This document shows positions 46,698-58,321 of a stretch of DNA of 64,000 bases, piece after piece. Location: assembly GCF_011745365.1 (NCBI RefSeq), contig NW_024468913.1, forward strand, positions 3,782,001-3,846,000. The letters are read 5' to 3'. The translations under genes and the position numbers were made by a program. The stretch comes from Cryphonectria parasitica EP155. Lineage: Eukaryota; Ascomycota; Sordariomycetes; Diaporthales; Cryphonectriaceae. How positions within the stretch are numbered: the stretch's first letter is position 1; each line of letters begins with the position of its first letter. The notes under the pieces were generated by a model, which saw only the letters and a program-made list of their open reading frames with translations, was not told where the DNA came from and did no database searches.

Positions 46698-47528
46698 AAG
46701 AGCGTGGGTGGTTTTTGATACTGTAATAATATTCATTATACTTGGGGGTTCATAGACGACGTTCCCACGAGAAACAAGAGACTATATAGGGAAGACCCCC
46801 TTACTTAGTTGCCGTCAATCACCAAAAGATTGGGACAGAAAAGGGCCAATAATAGAAGTCATCATCGATGCCAGACCTTCATCATTATTTTTTACGAACC
46901 AGGATCTCTCGCCAGAACGAAGAAAAGGTAAATCACTGGATTTTTTATTTTTTTTTGACCGTTCTGCAATCAAATGTCGGCTAGCCAGAATATATACAGC
47001 TCCAAGGCATCGTCCATCACAAGAGAGGGGGTCCGCGATTGGTATGGGTCGCGGGCCTTCTTCCGTGCTTCCAAGCGAGCATGCTGCCACATGTCAACCA
47101 ACGCCAGAAACACCAAAAAAGATCGAGAGGGATCTGACGTTCAATTAAGGTTGGGTGGGCACAGGTGAGTGCGGGGATTTTCTCTGGTATTGGCCCCTAG
47201 GGTATGACAAAGTGTAACGAAGTAGGGGTCGCATTTTGATCATACCAGGACTGTACAGAGTTCGGTTGCGTGCAAATCGAAATGTGACAGAACATGCCTG
47301 CGCGATCCTACGATCCTTATTGGGCACCACCCCTGCTTGTCATCATTGTCGGTGACAACTTGGAATCGGGATGCTGGTAACAGGATAGCCTGCGACGGGG
47401 TAAATGTTCTACAAAAGATGAAGGGGGAAAGATTATATGCATTTGGTGTCTACCCTATGTGTAATGTATAGTCGTCTAGTTAATTTGAAGGCTTTTACAC
47501 CCTCGTCCCCTTTTGCCGCTATCTGACG
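46698..47528. other. Intergenic region between convergent genes
   Basis: Holds the 3' ends of receptor B (+) and the acetyl-CoA transporter (-). Only short ORFs are present. Confidence 0.5.
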
Positions 47529-49361
47529 CTATGACTTCCCTGCTGCAAGTCTCCACGCCCTCAATGGCAGGCTCTGTAGGTGCAGGACCCTTGGTCTAAT
47601 GTACATCAAAAAGGTGAGAACACCTATGGCAACGCAGAGGATGTTGACAATATAGTAGCCGTCTTGGACCATCTCACACGCGCCGCCTCCGTCGATACAC
47701 CGCTCCTTGTCGGCCTGGACGGCGCATGAGAACGGCTCTGTGACCAGTGGCCCTTTCAGCTCTGCCTGCAGCTTAGGTTCGCCGGGATGACAGGTTGCAC
47801 TGGTGAAGGAGTCGACGAGACGGAGAACGAAGAAGCGTGGGAATGTGCCGCCCAAGTTAGAAACGCTGCGATTACAGTCAGCAAATGTATGTCATGTTGG
47901 AGGTAAAAGGTGAGAAGTGGAGACTGGTGGAGGTGTGGGGGGGGGGGCTTACGTAGCAAGCAGAGTCATGTAGGTGCCGCCGATGACAGGGTCGGAGATC
48001 CTGGCGTGGAAAGCCGAGACGGCGACAAACATGATGGTGTTCATGAAGGTAGAGAAAACATGCTCTGCAATGACCACCAGCAGATACCAAATTGTGACAC
48101 CCTGGGCTGGGAAAATGACTACCACAAACTGGGCAAAGACAGCGGCAACCAGGCGACCGACAAAGCCCCAGCACCAAAGACGCATGGGGGTGTATTTTTG
48201 TGACCACACACCGGCGTAGTAACCCAGACCGATCTCGAAGGGGAAGTCGATCAGGACCGTTAGGGCCATGTTGTCCGTGCCAAAGCCCTTGTCTAGCAGC
48301 TTGAGGTTCGTGACGCCGTCATTTGCCTGGAAACCAATTTTTGCGATAAGGTGTACGATCATGATGGTCTGTACGCTCTTGAGCTTGAGTACGCCCCACA
48401 TAATCTTGTAGACGTCCCAGATGCCGTCCTCGTTCTTTGTCTTCTCTTCCTTCTTCATGGTGGCGAGTCCGATGGTGACAATGATGTACAGCCATCCGGC
48501 CATGTTCAAATACCCGCCGAGACTGATGAGTCCGACGTCGAGGGGTTCAGCTCGGAAGTAGCGGTTGGCAAAGTCCTTGGAGTTGAAGGCGAGGAAGACG
48601 GTATAGGAGAGGAACTGGCCGGCAGTCAAGCCGACCGTCTGGGCGGTAGACGCGTAGGAGACGTTGCCCGGGGTTAAGAGGGTGAGTGCCCAGCCATCCA
48701 CCGCAATATCCTGCGTCGCACACATGAGTACGAGGAAGAACCACCAGCCAGTGAAGTTCCAGACACTCGGGCCGCCCTCTTTGCCCACCGTAGCCATCAT
48801 GTCCTCCACCATGGAGCCAAGCCACAGCATCCCGATGCCAGAGAGCAGCTGGATGGGCAGGATCCAGCTCTTTCTCCGGCCGAGCTTGGGCGTCCAGATA
48901 GCATCCACGACGGGGCTCCATAGCAGCTTGAGAGAGTAGGGGTAGGATGCCAGGCTGAAGACTCCAATCTCGCTGTACGACATATGGTTCTTGAGCAAGA
49001 ACGGGACAGATCCTGTAGCCAACCCGAGCGGTACGCCCTGGAGGAAGTATAACAGAACGAGCAGGCCAAAGTTCCTCTGGTCGTGGCGAGGGAGGTCCCA
49101 GAATCCATGATTGTTCAGCGTCGGCGTCTTGGGCACGGGGTCGTCGAGGGAAAAGGATTCGCGGGACATGAGGTCCTCAGTGACTGCGCCCGAGTCTCTC
49201 AGCTTCGATGAGCCCTTGCGGCGCAATTCCATATTGTTCATCTTGCCGTTGGCCTTCCCGTTGGCCTTCCCTCTCTTGGTCACCTCGTCTCCAGAGGTAT
49301 CCACGGAGAGTGGCGACCCGTCTGGTTTGGGGCCCTTGGAGCGTCGTGTTCGGACCGGCAT
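47529..49361 (-). CDS. Acetyl-CoA transporter, AT-1/SLC33A1 family
   Basis: Exons 49361-47953 and 47865-47529 give 581 residues. A polar N-terminus of about 95 residues precedes the Acatn domain. Landmarks are the first span (FGLLVLLYFLQGVPLGLATG), SLKLLWSPVVDAIW, the LGRRKSWILP loop and CATQDIAVDGWAL. The C-terminal exon supplies VSNLGGTFPRFFVLRLVD and a Cys-bearing lumenal loop. Family members move acetyl-CoA into the ER lumen for protein acetylation; many membrane spans are expected. The intron (87 nt) starts GTAAG directly followed by a run of 11 C on the coding strand. Both ends fit the family length. A Lys/Gly/Asn repeat (KANGKANGK) is in the N-terminal tail. Confidence 0.93.
47937..47947. 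repeat. G11 homopolymer beside a splice donor
   Basis: Eleven G on the plus strand correspond to C11 directly after the GTAAG donor of the acetyl-CoA transporter intron. Confidence 0.9.
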
Positions 49362-50250
49362 AGGTAGTGCGTAGGCGACTTTGGGGGTGCCACGACCTTG
49401 GTCACGTCAAGGAGAAAAAGAGAGAGAGGAATCGAAGCGTCGAGGACCGACGGAGGGGGTTTGAGGCGCGGCGGGCCGAGTTGATTCTAGCGGGGGGAGA
49501 ATAGTGGGAAGGTACGTGGTTTTTGGCAAGAAAATAGTAAGGCAAAGAAAGAATAAGGAGACCGGGGTCTCAGCTGGAATCAATTTGAGCCCGTCAGCGG
49601 CAATGATAGTTGGCTGGACGGAGGGAGGTGGTGTTGGCCGCTCTCTCTTTTCTCTCTGAGGCGAGGGTGGGAGCTTCAACAAGCAATGCAGTCGGCGAAA
49701 CGGGCAGTAAATTTGGAGGGTCCTCCTGCAGGTCCTGCAGGTCCCACGGGGGCGATTCCGGTGCCGCTCGGCCCCAGACGCCGTTGCGGCTACCGTGTCC
49801 TTCTAGCGTCTGACGAGCTAAAACGCTGCCTGCAGTGGCTTAAGAATTGGTAAGCGGCCATGAGGTTGGTGCTCTCGTACCAAAAATAGTATCAAAGGTG
49901 TAAGAAAGTATCCTCACGTACATATTGATAAGCATCTTTGGATTGCATCGCGAGATTCAGCGAATTCACATACTATTATGTGTTTATTCTTGCACTGGAA
50001 TGTATGAGGGTTGCACTATGCATCAGGATGAGACATATTACTGTAGTTAGTACTGGTTACTTAAGTAAGTACCGTAGTCGATATTGGTTGCATAAAGCGA
50101 TAGATCAGCCCTTGACCCTAGAGTCTGCCACCCTTTAACAGGCGGGGTCGGCCTAGCACCTAAACAGCCTCAAGCCAACGACGCGTCCATCCACGGCAGG
50201 GACGCGTCTCAGCACACTAAACATTATACAAACACAACCACATAGCAAAT
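49362..50250. other. Divergent promoter region
   Basis: Between the acetyl-CoA transporter (-) and CENP-O gene (+). It contains a GA/CT-rich stretch at 49405-49440 and no supported ORF. Confidence 0.5.
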
Positions 50251-51217
50251 ATGGCATCAAATTCAACAGAATTAGACGACGAGATTGCCACTCTTAAGGC
50301 GCAAGGTGGGTTCTATTGATTTGGCTCTTCTGCTTTCAGTTCCTTTCCCGATTTTTCCTTTCCTTTCTTCCTACTCTTGGATTTTCATTTACTTACGGAC
50401 TTCTACAGTCGAGGCCCTCAAAGGTCAGGTCAAGCTACAAGCAAATGCCCTGCTGGACACGGAGTCGACAAGGCAGATCATCAAATCAGATAGCAGCCTC
50501 GAGGCCTTGCAGGATCGTCTGGCCAAGCAGCAAGCCTACAAGCAGCAGTGCCTCTACCGCACCTGCGCTGGCATCACCACATTTCGTGTGCGTGATCCGG
50601 ACCCAAACGCCGTGGACCATGGCATCGTCTTGGGTATCCGCATTGAGGTCATGACGCGCTCCAAGTTCCTGCGCCCGTACTACGTGCTTTTGAACCGTCC
50701 ATACACCGGCACCGAGCCCAGAAGGCGCCTTCTGCGTGTTCATCGCCATACCGTCCCGCCGTGCATCCCCCTCAATGGTTTGGCTGCCCGGTACCTGCCT
50801 GCACCGAGACCTCCTAATGCTGAACACGAGAGTGGTGGTGATGTGAAGGTGGAGAGGCAGCAAGACCTCTCGCGTTTTGTCCGCGCCCTGCGTCGTGAGA
50901 TCGTAAGGTATCACAACCGCGTCGCTGTCGTGGCCGACCTGCGCAAGGCGGTAGGGCTGGACGGCAAGAAGAAAGATGCGAAGGAGCGCGCGGAGAGGAG
51001 CTCCATCATGGCCATCAGCGCCGCCGATTCGGAAGCCAAACAGGTCAGGATCGACTGGAAGGACGGCCGGTCCGGACGTCTAGTCATAGGGGATGACGGA
51101 GAGGTCGTTAAGCTGGTGGTCTTTGGAGAGAGGGGCCGGGATCGCGAGGTGACACGGGAGCTGCTCAGCGGCGGCTCGCGTCTTGAGGACGTCGCGAGGA
51201 AGCTTGCCGCTGTTTGA
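50251..51217 (+). CDS. MCM21: CENP-O / Mcm21 kinetochore protein
   Basis: Exons 50251-50305 and 50409-51217 give 287 residues. The N-terminal 60 residues form a coiled coil (ELDDEIATLKAQVEALKGQV). The Cenp-O domain follows, with YRTCAGITTFRV, HGIVLGIRIEV, FLRPYYVLLNRPY and the strongly conserved RVHRHTVPPCIPL. Mcm21/CENP-O pairs with CENP-P (Ctf19) in the COMA complex of the inner kinetochore. The C-terminal part holds a charged region and a final helical stretch (GGSRLEDVARKLAAV). The intron is 103 nt with donor GTGGGT and acceptor TACAG. Gene symbol follows yeast nomenclature. Confidence 0.9.
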
Positions 51218-53044
51218 AGACCTCGGCACTTTTCGGCGCACTTTCATCTTGGAGGGTAAGATGTAATGAGGCATCAAAGACACCCTCGAAACATGCACAC
51301 AGAGAGCATTTGATGTCTATCATGTTCGAACATGTGATTATGCCATTGGTGCGGTAAGTTTTCCTTCAGCGGATGAAGACCATTAGACGTCTTGAACGCG
51401 TCGAGTTCACTTTGAAGCTCCATGAATTTGGATTTCTTGTTTCATTCTCCTGGTAATAGCTGATTGTCTTTCACAGATGTCACATTCTTCAGCAATATAG
51501 ACCACCTCAAGATGCCAACGCCATGAGCGTATGTGGCGGCCGCTTCGGGTCCTGTCGTGCTTTTCCACAGGCCCGGCAATCCCCGCAAACACGCGAGATG
51601 GCCTAGCAGACTTCACAGTGGCTATCTGGTCTGCCCTGTTCACCTTATCTTGAAGCAGTCCCTTCTTTTCTCACCCAGATACGAAACAGACTTTCTTCAG
51701 TGAATGGCTGGAGAATATGGGCCCAATCGACTCTTCATTCCCAAGGCCAGCAGCGGGCATTTACAACTTGATGACGAATGACAATTGGCAAGCAAGGTAG
51801 CACGGGGGTGAGGGAGGAGGCCTGATCAATGCGACCCTACCTCATTGTGTGCCAATCACACGCCTGAAGACAGTGATTAATAAACATTAATTACATGATG
51901 CGCATCAATGTCTATGGCAAGAACCTTTAGAGACAAACATCGCAACATCTCCTCGTGGTGCCAAGTATGAAGGTGGATAGATAAGGGAGAGAAGCCAGCA
52001 TGCCAGGTGCAGGCTCTACTTTGGCAAGGAAAACTTGCGAAGGCGAATAAGTCTCTGCTTCTTGATAGAACAGGCAATAGTTTTGTTTCCTTCCAGCTTA
52101 CTAGTATGCAGCGATCAAGGTTTGACGGCCCATCGGAGTCATCAGGCGTCTACATAGAAGCTTAAAACTTAATAATGATGAGTTCTATACCTGAAACTCG
52201 TGTGGTGTAGGGGTTATACGTGACAACTCAGCAAGTTACAGGACCATCGTCGCAATGCAATGTCACGCACGTGATTGGTCAATTGCAAAAAGTAAGCTGA
52301 AAAGCTGAATACTGGAGAGTGAAAGCGTAAGCGCAAAGCCAGTGCCTCAAGGCAGATATGGGCTTACACATCCTTGAGTTTGCAGAGTCCGAGCTCTATG
52401 GCCTCTTTTTGGGTCCGAGTCTGTCTAGGACGGTGCCTTGACACACGCCGCAAAGGCAAGTCTCAGACCAAGATTGACCCGGAGCAATGGGACGGCTGAC
52501 CGGAGCGAGCCCAATGAATAGGTCTTTACCGGCCCATTTTCTCTCAAGGCTGCCGTGGACACCGGATATGACCATGAATGATAGGCTATCAGGTCTCAGG
52601 TGGCAAAAGTCTTTGTTTCTCTGTTTCTCAGCACCAGAGAAAAGGAAAACGATCTAGGGATATTGAAGATGGGCAATAGAAGCCATCATCTTGGATTCTG
52701 CCTGTTGAAGTTACGCAAGTCTCAAAATTCAGCAGGCAGCTTTACACAGACTTTGTGCGATGACTTTTATGAACAGAGCTAGGAAGACCGACAGTTCTTG
52801 AGGGGTTATATAAACCACAACCTGTCGTCTTGATGATAGACCGGATCAATCCCCTCAACGCGCGCACGGTTTGAAGCCAAAGAAGACCTCGTCGTTCAAC
52901 CTCTCAAATAACAACTAGCACAAAAGCAATTACTGGACACGAACAACTCGCTCTGCCACGGCTTGACCCCCCTCCCAGGATATTCATTACTCAGAAGTCA
53001 AAGGCTTTCTTCTACTTGCCTGTGCATTGAATAATTCCGCATAC
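51218..53044. other. 1.8-kb gene-free region
   Basis: It lies between CENP-O and the repeat-containing secreted protein, both on the plus strand. ORFs are short. A good TATA box is present at 52807. Nothing else is recognised. Confidence 0.5.
52807..52814 (+). promoter_or_regulatory. Candidate TATA box of the repeat secreted protein gene
   Basis: TATATAAA lies about 238 nt before the ATG at 53045 and is followed by a CA-rich leader, consistent with an inducible fungal promoter. This is sequence match only. Confidence 0.5.
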
Positions 53045-54015
53045 ATGATCATCATGGGGTCTGTTTCCGTCATCTTCTTCAGCTTTGCTGCTCTGGGGGT
53101 GCGGGCGTCCCCTATGAACTATAAGCCCATGGATGTAAGTCTCCGTCTATCACAAGTACAACTTGCTGCTTACTGACGCCCTGCTTCTTTCAGATCGATA
53201 CTGAGACTATTGGTATTGATCTCCCTACCTTGTTCTCAGCTAGCAGTCAAACCCCAACATCTTCAACAGACGCGGTATCGGTACCAGTCTCTTCTGCCCT
53301 GATTTCTTCGCTTCCTGTATTTTCGGACGGCCCAACAGACATCGCATCTGGGACTTCAGTGTCTCCAACGCCCGAATCGTCGTTGGTCTCGAGTTTGCTC
53401 CCTGCGTCTCCCACCTCGGACTTTCTCTCCACCCCAACAGCTTCCCCAGTCGACATCTCCTCGCTCCTGTCGATCTTTCTCGAGACCCCTTCAGCAGTAC
53501 AATCACCAATCTTGTCTTCGGCTATGCTCTCGGGTTTTGCTTCATACCCGTCGCAGGGTGTCGGTGATGATGGCAACCAGGGAGGGAGCCGTTACCTGCA
53601 AGTAGGGCAAACGAGAGTTTGGGGGCGAGATATTGCATCGTTCGCTACAGACACGTCATACACGGGGACAGTAGCGGCTGAATCGGTGACTGTGGATTCT
53701 CAGTACTACCCGCAGACGACGGGTCCGTCGTATGCGACTCCGAGTCTTGACAGTCCTCCTCAGACAACGGACCTGTTAATTGAGACAACGAGCTTTGATG
53801 AGCCTCAGACCACAAGCTACGACGAGTCTCAGACGACGAGCTACGACGAGCCCCAGACCACAAGCTTTGACGAGCCTCAAACCACAAGCTATGATGAGCC
53901 TCAAACGACAAGCTATGACCAGCCTCAGACCACAAGCTTTGATGAGCCTCAAATGACGGACCCATCCTATGATACTACGAGCTTTGGTGAGCTTCCTCTC
54001 TTGCCGGTCCTTTAG
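53045..54015 (+). CDS. Secreted Ser/Thr-rich protein with seven 8-residue repeats
   Basis: Exons 53045-53134 and 53194-54015 give 303 residues. A signal peptide is evident (MIIMGSVSVIFFSFAALGVRA-S), with cleavage likely after VRA. The next 180 residues are Ser/Thr/Pro-rich and probably O-glycosylated. Then come seven tandem octapeptides of type QTTSYDEP (nt 53782-53949), with Tyr/Phe alternating and occasional Asp-Gln or Asp-Glu-Ser variants. The tail is short (DPSYDTTSFGELPLLPVL). No catalytic domain, Cys-rich module or GPI signal is seen. A cell-wall or secreted adhesin/effector-like role is possible but only inferred. The intron is 59 nt with donor GTAAGT and acceptor TTTCAG. I found no homologous family by eye. 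Confidence 0.75.
53782..53949 (+). repeat. Coding minisatellite, 7 x 24 bp
   Basis: Seven direct 24-bp units encode (Q/E)TTS(F/Y)D(E/Q)(P/S). Units differ mainly at third codon positions, at the TTT/TAC/TAT codon and at isolated Glu/Gln or Pro/Ser sites. The frame is kept through all units. Confidence 0.95.
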
Positions 54016-54726
54016 GTCATACGCGACTGCGCCCATCGATGGGATTTCTTCTACATTAGACTCGATGTCTTATTACAAAGAGCGACTCCAGACGGTGCAC
54101 AGACGCCTTCATCTCTGAGCTCGTCTTAATGTGTATCGCCTTCTCGTCCTCCGGCGTCCAACATGTATTCGATTTTCTACGTTGGGAAGAGTATGAGAGG
54201 AGGAAATACGTAACTCCAGCGCGTTCCGAGAAATTTGTGATTTTCTTTGGCACTGGATTGCTTCGATTGCCGTTTTGAGAGTCACATTGCGCCGTGATGG
54301 GCTGGGACCATTTGGGTAAACGTCATGGTCTGGTCTTCTTGGAATTGTTCGGATTTGCACTATGCTGGTTTTAGAGGAAAGGCGTACAGATATGATATTA
54401 GACGACGGATTTGACACGAGCTCGAGGGGCTGTTACGTTTGCTTTGCAACATGGACGCGAACATTGCTTCTCCCACTTAATATGCTGGGAGGAGCGGGAC
54501 TTGGGCGACGAAAGAGATATTTCCCAAACTATATTCAGCACTTTGCTGTTTGAATTTAATACGCTAATATCTGCTGCAAGTTTCCTTCGAGACTCCCACT
54601 TGACAATTGTGACCTGGCGTTCTCGGCTGAAAATATCCGTCATCTAGATCTGACATAAATAGAAACGCCTCACTCAGTGCGTTTCTGGCATACATGATGC
54701 TCTTCTCGACAAGATCATATCTTTAC
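54016..54726. other. Intergenic region between convergent genes
   Basis: It follows the repeat protein gene and the interrupted minus-strand gene. Several minus-strand ORFs of 60-100 codons overlap in different frames (54056-54417) without family resemblance. Confidence 0.45.
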
Positions 54727-55413
54727 TCAATACAAGTCACACAATAACAACTGGCGAGAATGAAGTGGGTCGGAGAGGGAGATACGGAAGAAGACGATAT
54801 CATCGATGAAGATATGCTCACCTGGAGCCACGAAACTCGTTCGGTGTGAAGCCGCAGCGGACAGGTTCCCACTGACACCAAGGTACAGGGTTCCCTCCGG
54901 AATGGGAAGCGGAGTGCCCGCAGCGATGGTACCTAGGCTTGTTGGGACTTGGACATTGCCTTCGTAACTCGTCCCCGTCGGTTTCGCTCTGCTGGTCCGC
55001 GCGTTCGCGACGGTCTTGATGCCAGTGACCAAGTACGCACTTTTCCTCCTTTAGACTATCCGCTCCAGCACAGCCCTCACTTCTCTAAGAAGAACAGAGT
55101 TTTTCAAAGAACTGACCGGAGTTTTGTAAGTGACGAGTGGTGAAGACGGAGGTTGAGATGTCGAGCTGCTCTCGGGGCCACGAGAGCCTGAAAAAAGGGC
55201 GGAGAGTATTACCTGGAAGCCGGCCGTCTCGGTCCGTTCCGCTGAGTAGCTAAAATCCTCCAGCCGCTGTATGTTCACATCGTCGTCGGGGATAGGGATC
55301 TCTTTAGACTGGAGGGAGTTTTGCTGCGGGAAGCGCACGTCAACGACCAGGCAGCCCAGCTCAACTGTGCCGATGGGGATAAGACTATTCAAGAGGACTA
55401 ATGAATTTGGCAT
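54727..55413 (-). pseudogene. Gene interrupted by an in-frame TAA, unnamed ascomycete family
   Basis: From ATG at 55413 to the stop at 54727 one frame stays open for 229 codons except for a single TAA at 55053-55051. The part before the stop (about 120 residues) has IPIGTVELGCLVVDVRFP near the start. The part after it continues with YLVTGIKTVANA and ends with an APGEHIFIDDI segment. From memory of ascomycete hypothetical proteins, these halves resemble successive parts of one family, so the TAA looks like a nonsense mutation. No GT-AG intron of normal size removes the TAA without losing family-like sequence. The family has no name I can give; a pore-forming (gasdermin-like) role was considered and is unproven. 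No restored sequence is given. Confidence 0.5.
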
Positions 55414-56445
55414 AGCTAAATTGACACACAAGTGTGCCTGGAGATCATTCGCGTTTTATGGATTCCCCCCCTCCCCCCCTTCCTATTCCTATTGGTGTTG
55501 GTGGCCTCTCTGGGGGACGCACTATGAACACGAATGTCGAAATAGAACGCACCGTGGGAGGGGGGCCAGACGGCGTAAGGCCTGTGGCGCCAAGCAGCGA
55601 AAGCAGTGACACTTATTTTTGCCTCGCGGAAGCTGCGCGGGCCAAAGTCGGCACATATCGTCACCCACTCACCCGGGGCCTGATTGGCAGGTGCAAAGAC
55701 GGGCTGCCACAGACCGTTCCACGGGATTTCCAAAACCCCGTTACGAATGTAACGGCGGCAGGACTCCTCTCGTCAACTTGCCTCGCTTTTTCTTGAAAGC
55801 TGATTGCTCAGAGAATCTTGCGCCTGGCGAATACGCAAGCATGACAAGATCTCCTGCCTACTTTAGGTAGGTGAAGAAGAAAGAAAATACTACTAACATC
55901 CGTACGCGCATGCTATGCACTGCCCACTACGTACATCATGGATGGCACATGTTACTATGGTACACTGTAGTGTGTAAACGAATACGCAGGTACTCGGGCG
56001 TGTTACAGTGGCCTTCGCATTAGAGGAAGGGTCCGTAGCGCCGATCCGGTCGGGCTAGGACCGAGTCTAGCAGGGTGAGATGCCAGGGGTCACCACTGCC
56101 AGCGCTGACCCAACCCTCGACGTCAGCCGAAACACACTGGCCCAGAAACGCTGTATGAGTCGTTTCGTCTCCATAGAAATCTCCAGATGAACCGAACTCA
56201 ACTTTCTGTCGTTTGAACAAGCTGGCTTGTACACGTTCGACATTTCTTATCTCGTGGGAACTTTCCTTGTTGTGGCTATTGCTTCTGCTACTGTTTCTCA
56301 TTGTTTCCTTTTCATCTTAACGGTACCATAATTGGGAAGTTCAAGCGCGCCCGTGTCCAGCTTCGCGTCCTTCCCGTCCAGTCTTCCTCGGGTGTCTGGT
56401 GTACAAAATATCATCTATCTGTTTGGCGAGAGTGACCATAACACC
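55414..56445. other. Intergenic region upstream of the MFS gene
   Basis: It separates the interrupted minus-strand gene from the plus-strand transporter. One weak minus-strand ORF (56020-56301) lies inside and is listed separately. No repeats. Confidence 0.45.
56020..56301 (-). CDS. Weak candidate small ORF
   Basis: An ATG-initiated ORF of 93 codons. The first 30 residues are Ser/Asn/His/Arg-rich, then comes a more balanced sequence (GSSGDFYGDETTHTAFLGQC). It sits in the promoter region of the MFS gene on the opposite strand. No family, intron or signal peptide is seen. It could be a chance ORF or a remnant. Confidence 0.2.
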   Translation of the reverse strand: MRNSSRSNSHNKESSHEIRNVERVQASLFKRQKVEFGSSGDFYGDETTHTAFLGQCVSADVEGWVSAGSGDPWHLTLLDSVLARPDRRYGPFL

Positions 56446-57885
56446 ATGGCCCCTCCCGTAGATGCGGCCACCCGGAAGAAGGTGCTGAAGGTCATCTTCA
56501 TATCTTTACTTCTGGACTTGGTTCGTCCCCAACAACCCCCCTTCCAGTGCGCAGAGAATGGGTTGTGTCCTAACGACGAGACCTAGATATCCTTCACCTT
56601 CATCCTCCCACTATTCCCTAAGCTTCTCGAATTCTACCGCAACGCTGAAGCCCCTGCCGATGCCTCGAAAGAACAACCACAAGCGCAGACCCTCCTTGCA
56701 TGGATCCTTAGCTATCTGAATGCCTACAAGGCCGCCTTCGCCCGGCCCATCGACTCCCGCTACGACATCGTCCTGCTCGGTGGCGCCCTCGGCTCGCTCT
56801 TCTCCCTCCTCCAAGCCGTCGCATCCCCCGTTATCGGACACCTCTCTGACAAATATGGCCGGCGCACTGCACTGTTGACTAGCATGATGGGCAATATACT
56901 CTCGGTCCTGCTGTGGGTGATGGCGGTGGATTTCAGGACATTCCTGCTCAGCCGCGTTGTCGGCGGGCTCTCTGAGGGCAACGTGCAGCTCGCCACCGCC
57001 ATTGCGACAGATATTTCGGATAGCTCGTCCCGTGGCTCGACCATGGCCCTCATCGGCGCATGTTTCTCTATCGCCTTCACGTTCGGCCCGGCCCTGGGCG
57101 CCTGGCTGAGCACCATTGCCACAGTGGCCGCGAATCCCTTTGCGACCGCCGCCGGTGTCTCTCTGTTCCTGATCCTGACCGAGACGGTGTACCTCTACTT
57201 TGCTCTTCCCGAGACCCTGCCCTCTATGACCGAGAATACCAAGGGCGATCAGGCGCCTGCCAAGAAGGATACCAAGACCGGCGGGCCAAGTGTCCTCCAG
57301 CGCACAAACTCCCACTTCCTCCTCAACGCCGCCCACTTCGCTTTCCTGCTCTTCTTCTCAGGCATGGAGTTCTCACTCCCTTTTATGACCTACGACCTCT
57401 TCGGCTACAGCTCTGCCAAGAACGGTCGGTTGCTCGGTTTCGTCGGACTGGTGGCATCCATCCTTCAGGGCGGCGTCACCAGGCGCCTACCACCACTCCT
57501 GTCCGTCAAGATCGGGGTCACGGCCTGCTTCGTCGCCTTCCTGCTGCTCGGCCGTATCACCTCTGTGTCTATGCTGTATGTTGCCGCGACGTGTCTGGCG
57601 ACGACCTCAGCGACGGTGGTGACGGGGCTGAACGCGCTCGCCAGTTTTGAGGCGAGCGAGGGCGAGAGGGGCGGCAAGCTCGGCATCCTGCGGAGCTGGG
57701 GCCAGGTAGGACGCGGGTTGGGCCCCATCCTATTCACGAGCGTGTACTGGTGGGCGGGGCGTGAGGTCGCCTATGGAATTGGTGCGGCTGGCATTGCCGG
57801 TGTCGTAGCCCTCGTGTTTGGTGGGCTGAGATCACCGCCTGGATCTGAAAAGGTAAAGGTCAACAAGGCTGCTAAGAAGGAATAG
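56446..57885 (+). CDS. MFS transporter, MFSD10/TetA-like
   Basis: Exons 56446-56520 and 56587-57885 give 457 residues. The first span (VIFISLLLDLISFTFILPLFP) is split by the 66-nt intron (donor GTTCGT, acceptor CCTAG). The MFS motif A appears as GHLSDKYGRRTALL, preceded by GALGSLFSLLQAV. The RVVGGLSEGNVQLATAIATD stretch and the C-terminal half (SFEASEGERGGKLGILRSWGQVGRGLGP) match the MFSD10/tetracycline-transporter-like group of proton-coupled exporters. About 12 spans are expected. The substrate is unknown. The C-terminus is Lys-rich. The start context ACACCATGGCC is strong. Confidence 0.92.
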
Positions 57886-58321
57886 GTTTAATTCACCATG
57901 CTCTGCTGAGCGTGTTGTGTCATTATCTTTGTGCGAAGATAGTATATAGCGAGTAAATGTTTATAGAGAAAAAGAGGCAGTGCCGTGAGTAAGTAGCTCA
58001 ATACACACATACACACATACATGCATGCATGTACAAACATCCATTGCCAGCCAAACCCAGATGCTTCTTGCTTGCTGTCCCTCGTACAGCAAAGATGCTG
58101 CATACAAGAGCCCATGCAGACTGAAAACTACCTGTGTTGCCTCAACAACTTGGGAGTAATCCAGTGACATGCTCTGTCCTGAAGTACAGGGGTGGGCCAC
58201 TGTAAGTCGAGTCTTTCTAGAGCTAGGGGCGCTACCAATGTACCAACAAAGGGAAGGGGAAAAGGAAAGACAAATAACGAAAGAACAAAACACAAAAAAT
58301 ATATGCCACAACAGTGAATCG
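57886..58321. other. Intergenic region containing a Pol III-type T run
   Basis: It lies between the MFS gene and the tRNA-like gene. On the minus strand a T6 tract (about 58296-58301) lies some 20 nt beyond the tRNA 3' end and could be its terminator. CATA and CATG repeats occur at 58000-58030. Confidence 0.5.

Noticed and set aside
54000..54035. Extra intron near the end of the repeat secreted protein
   Set aside because: A GTGAGC donor and TTTAG acceptor exist but would give an intron of only about 34 nt and no better C-terminus.
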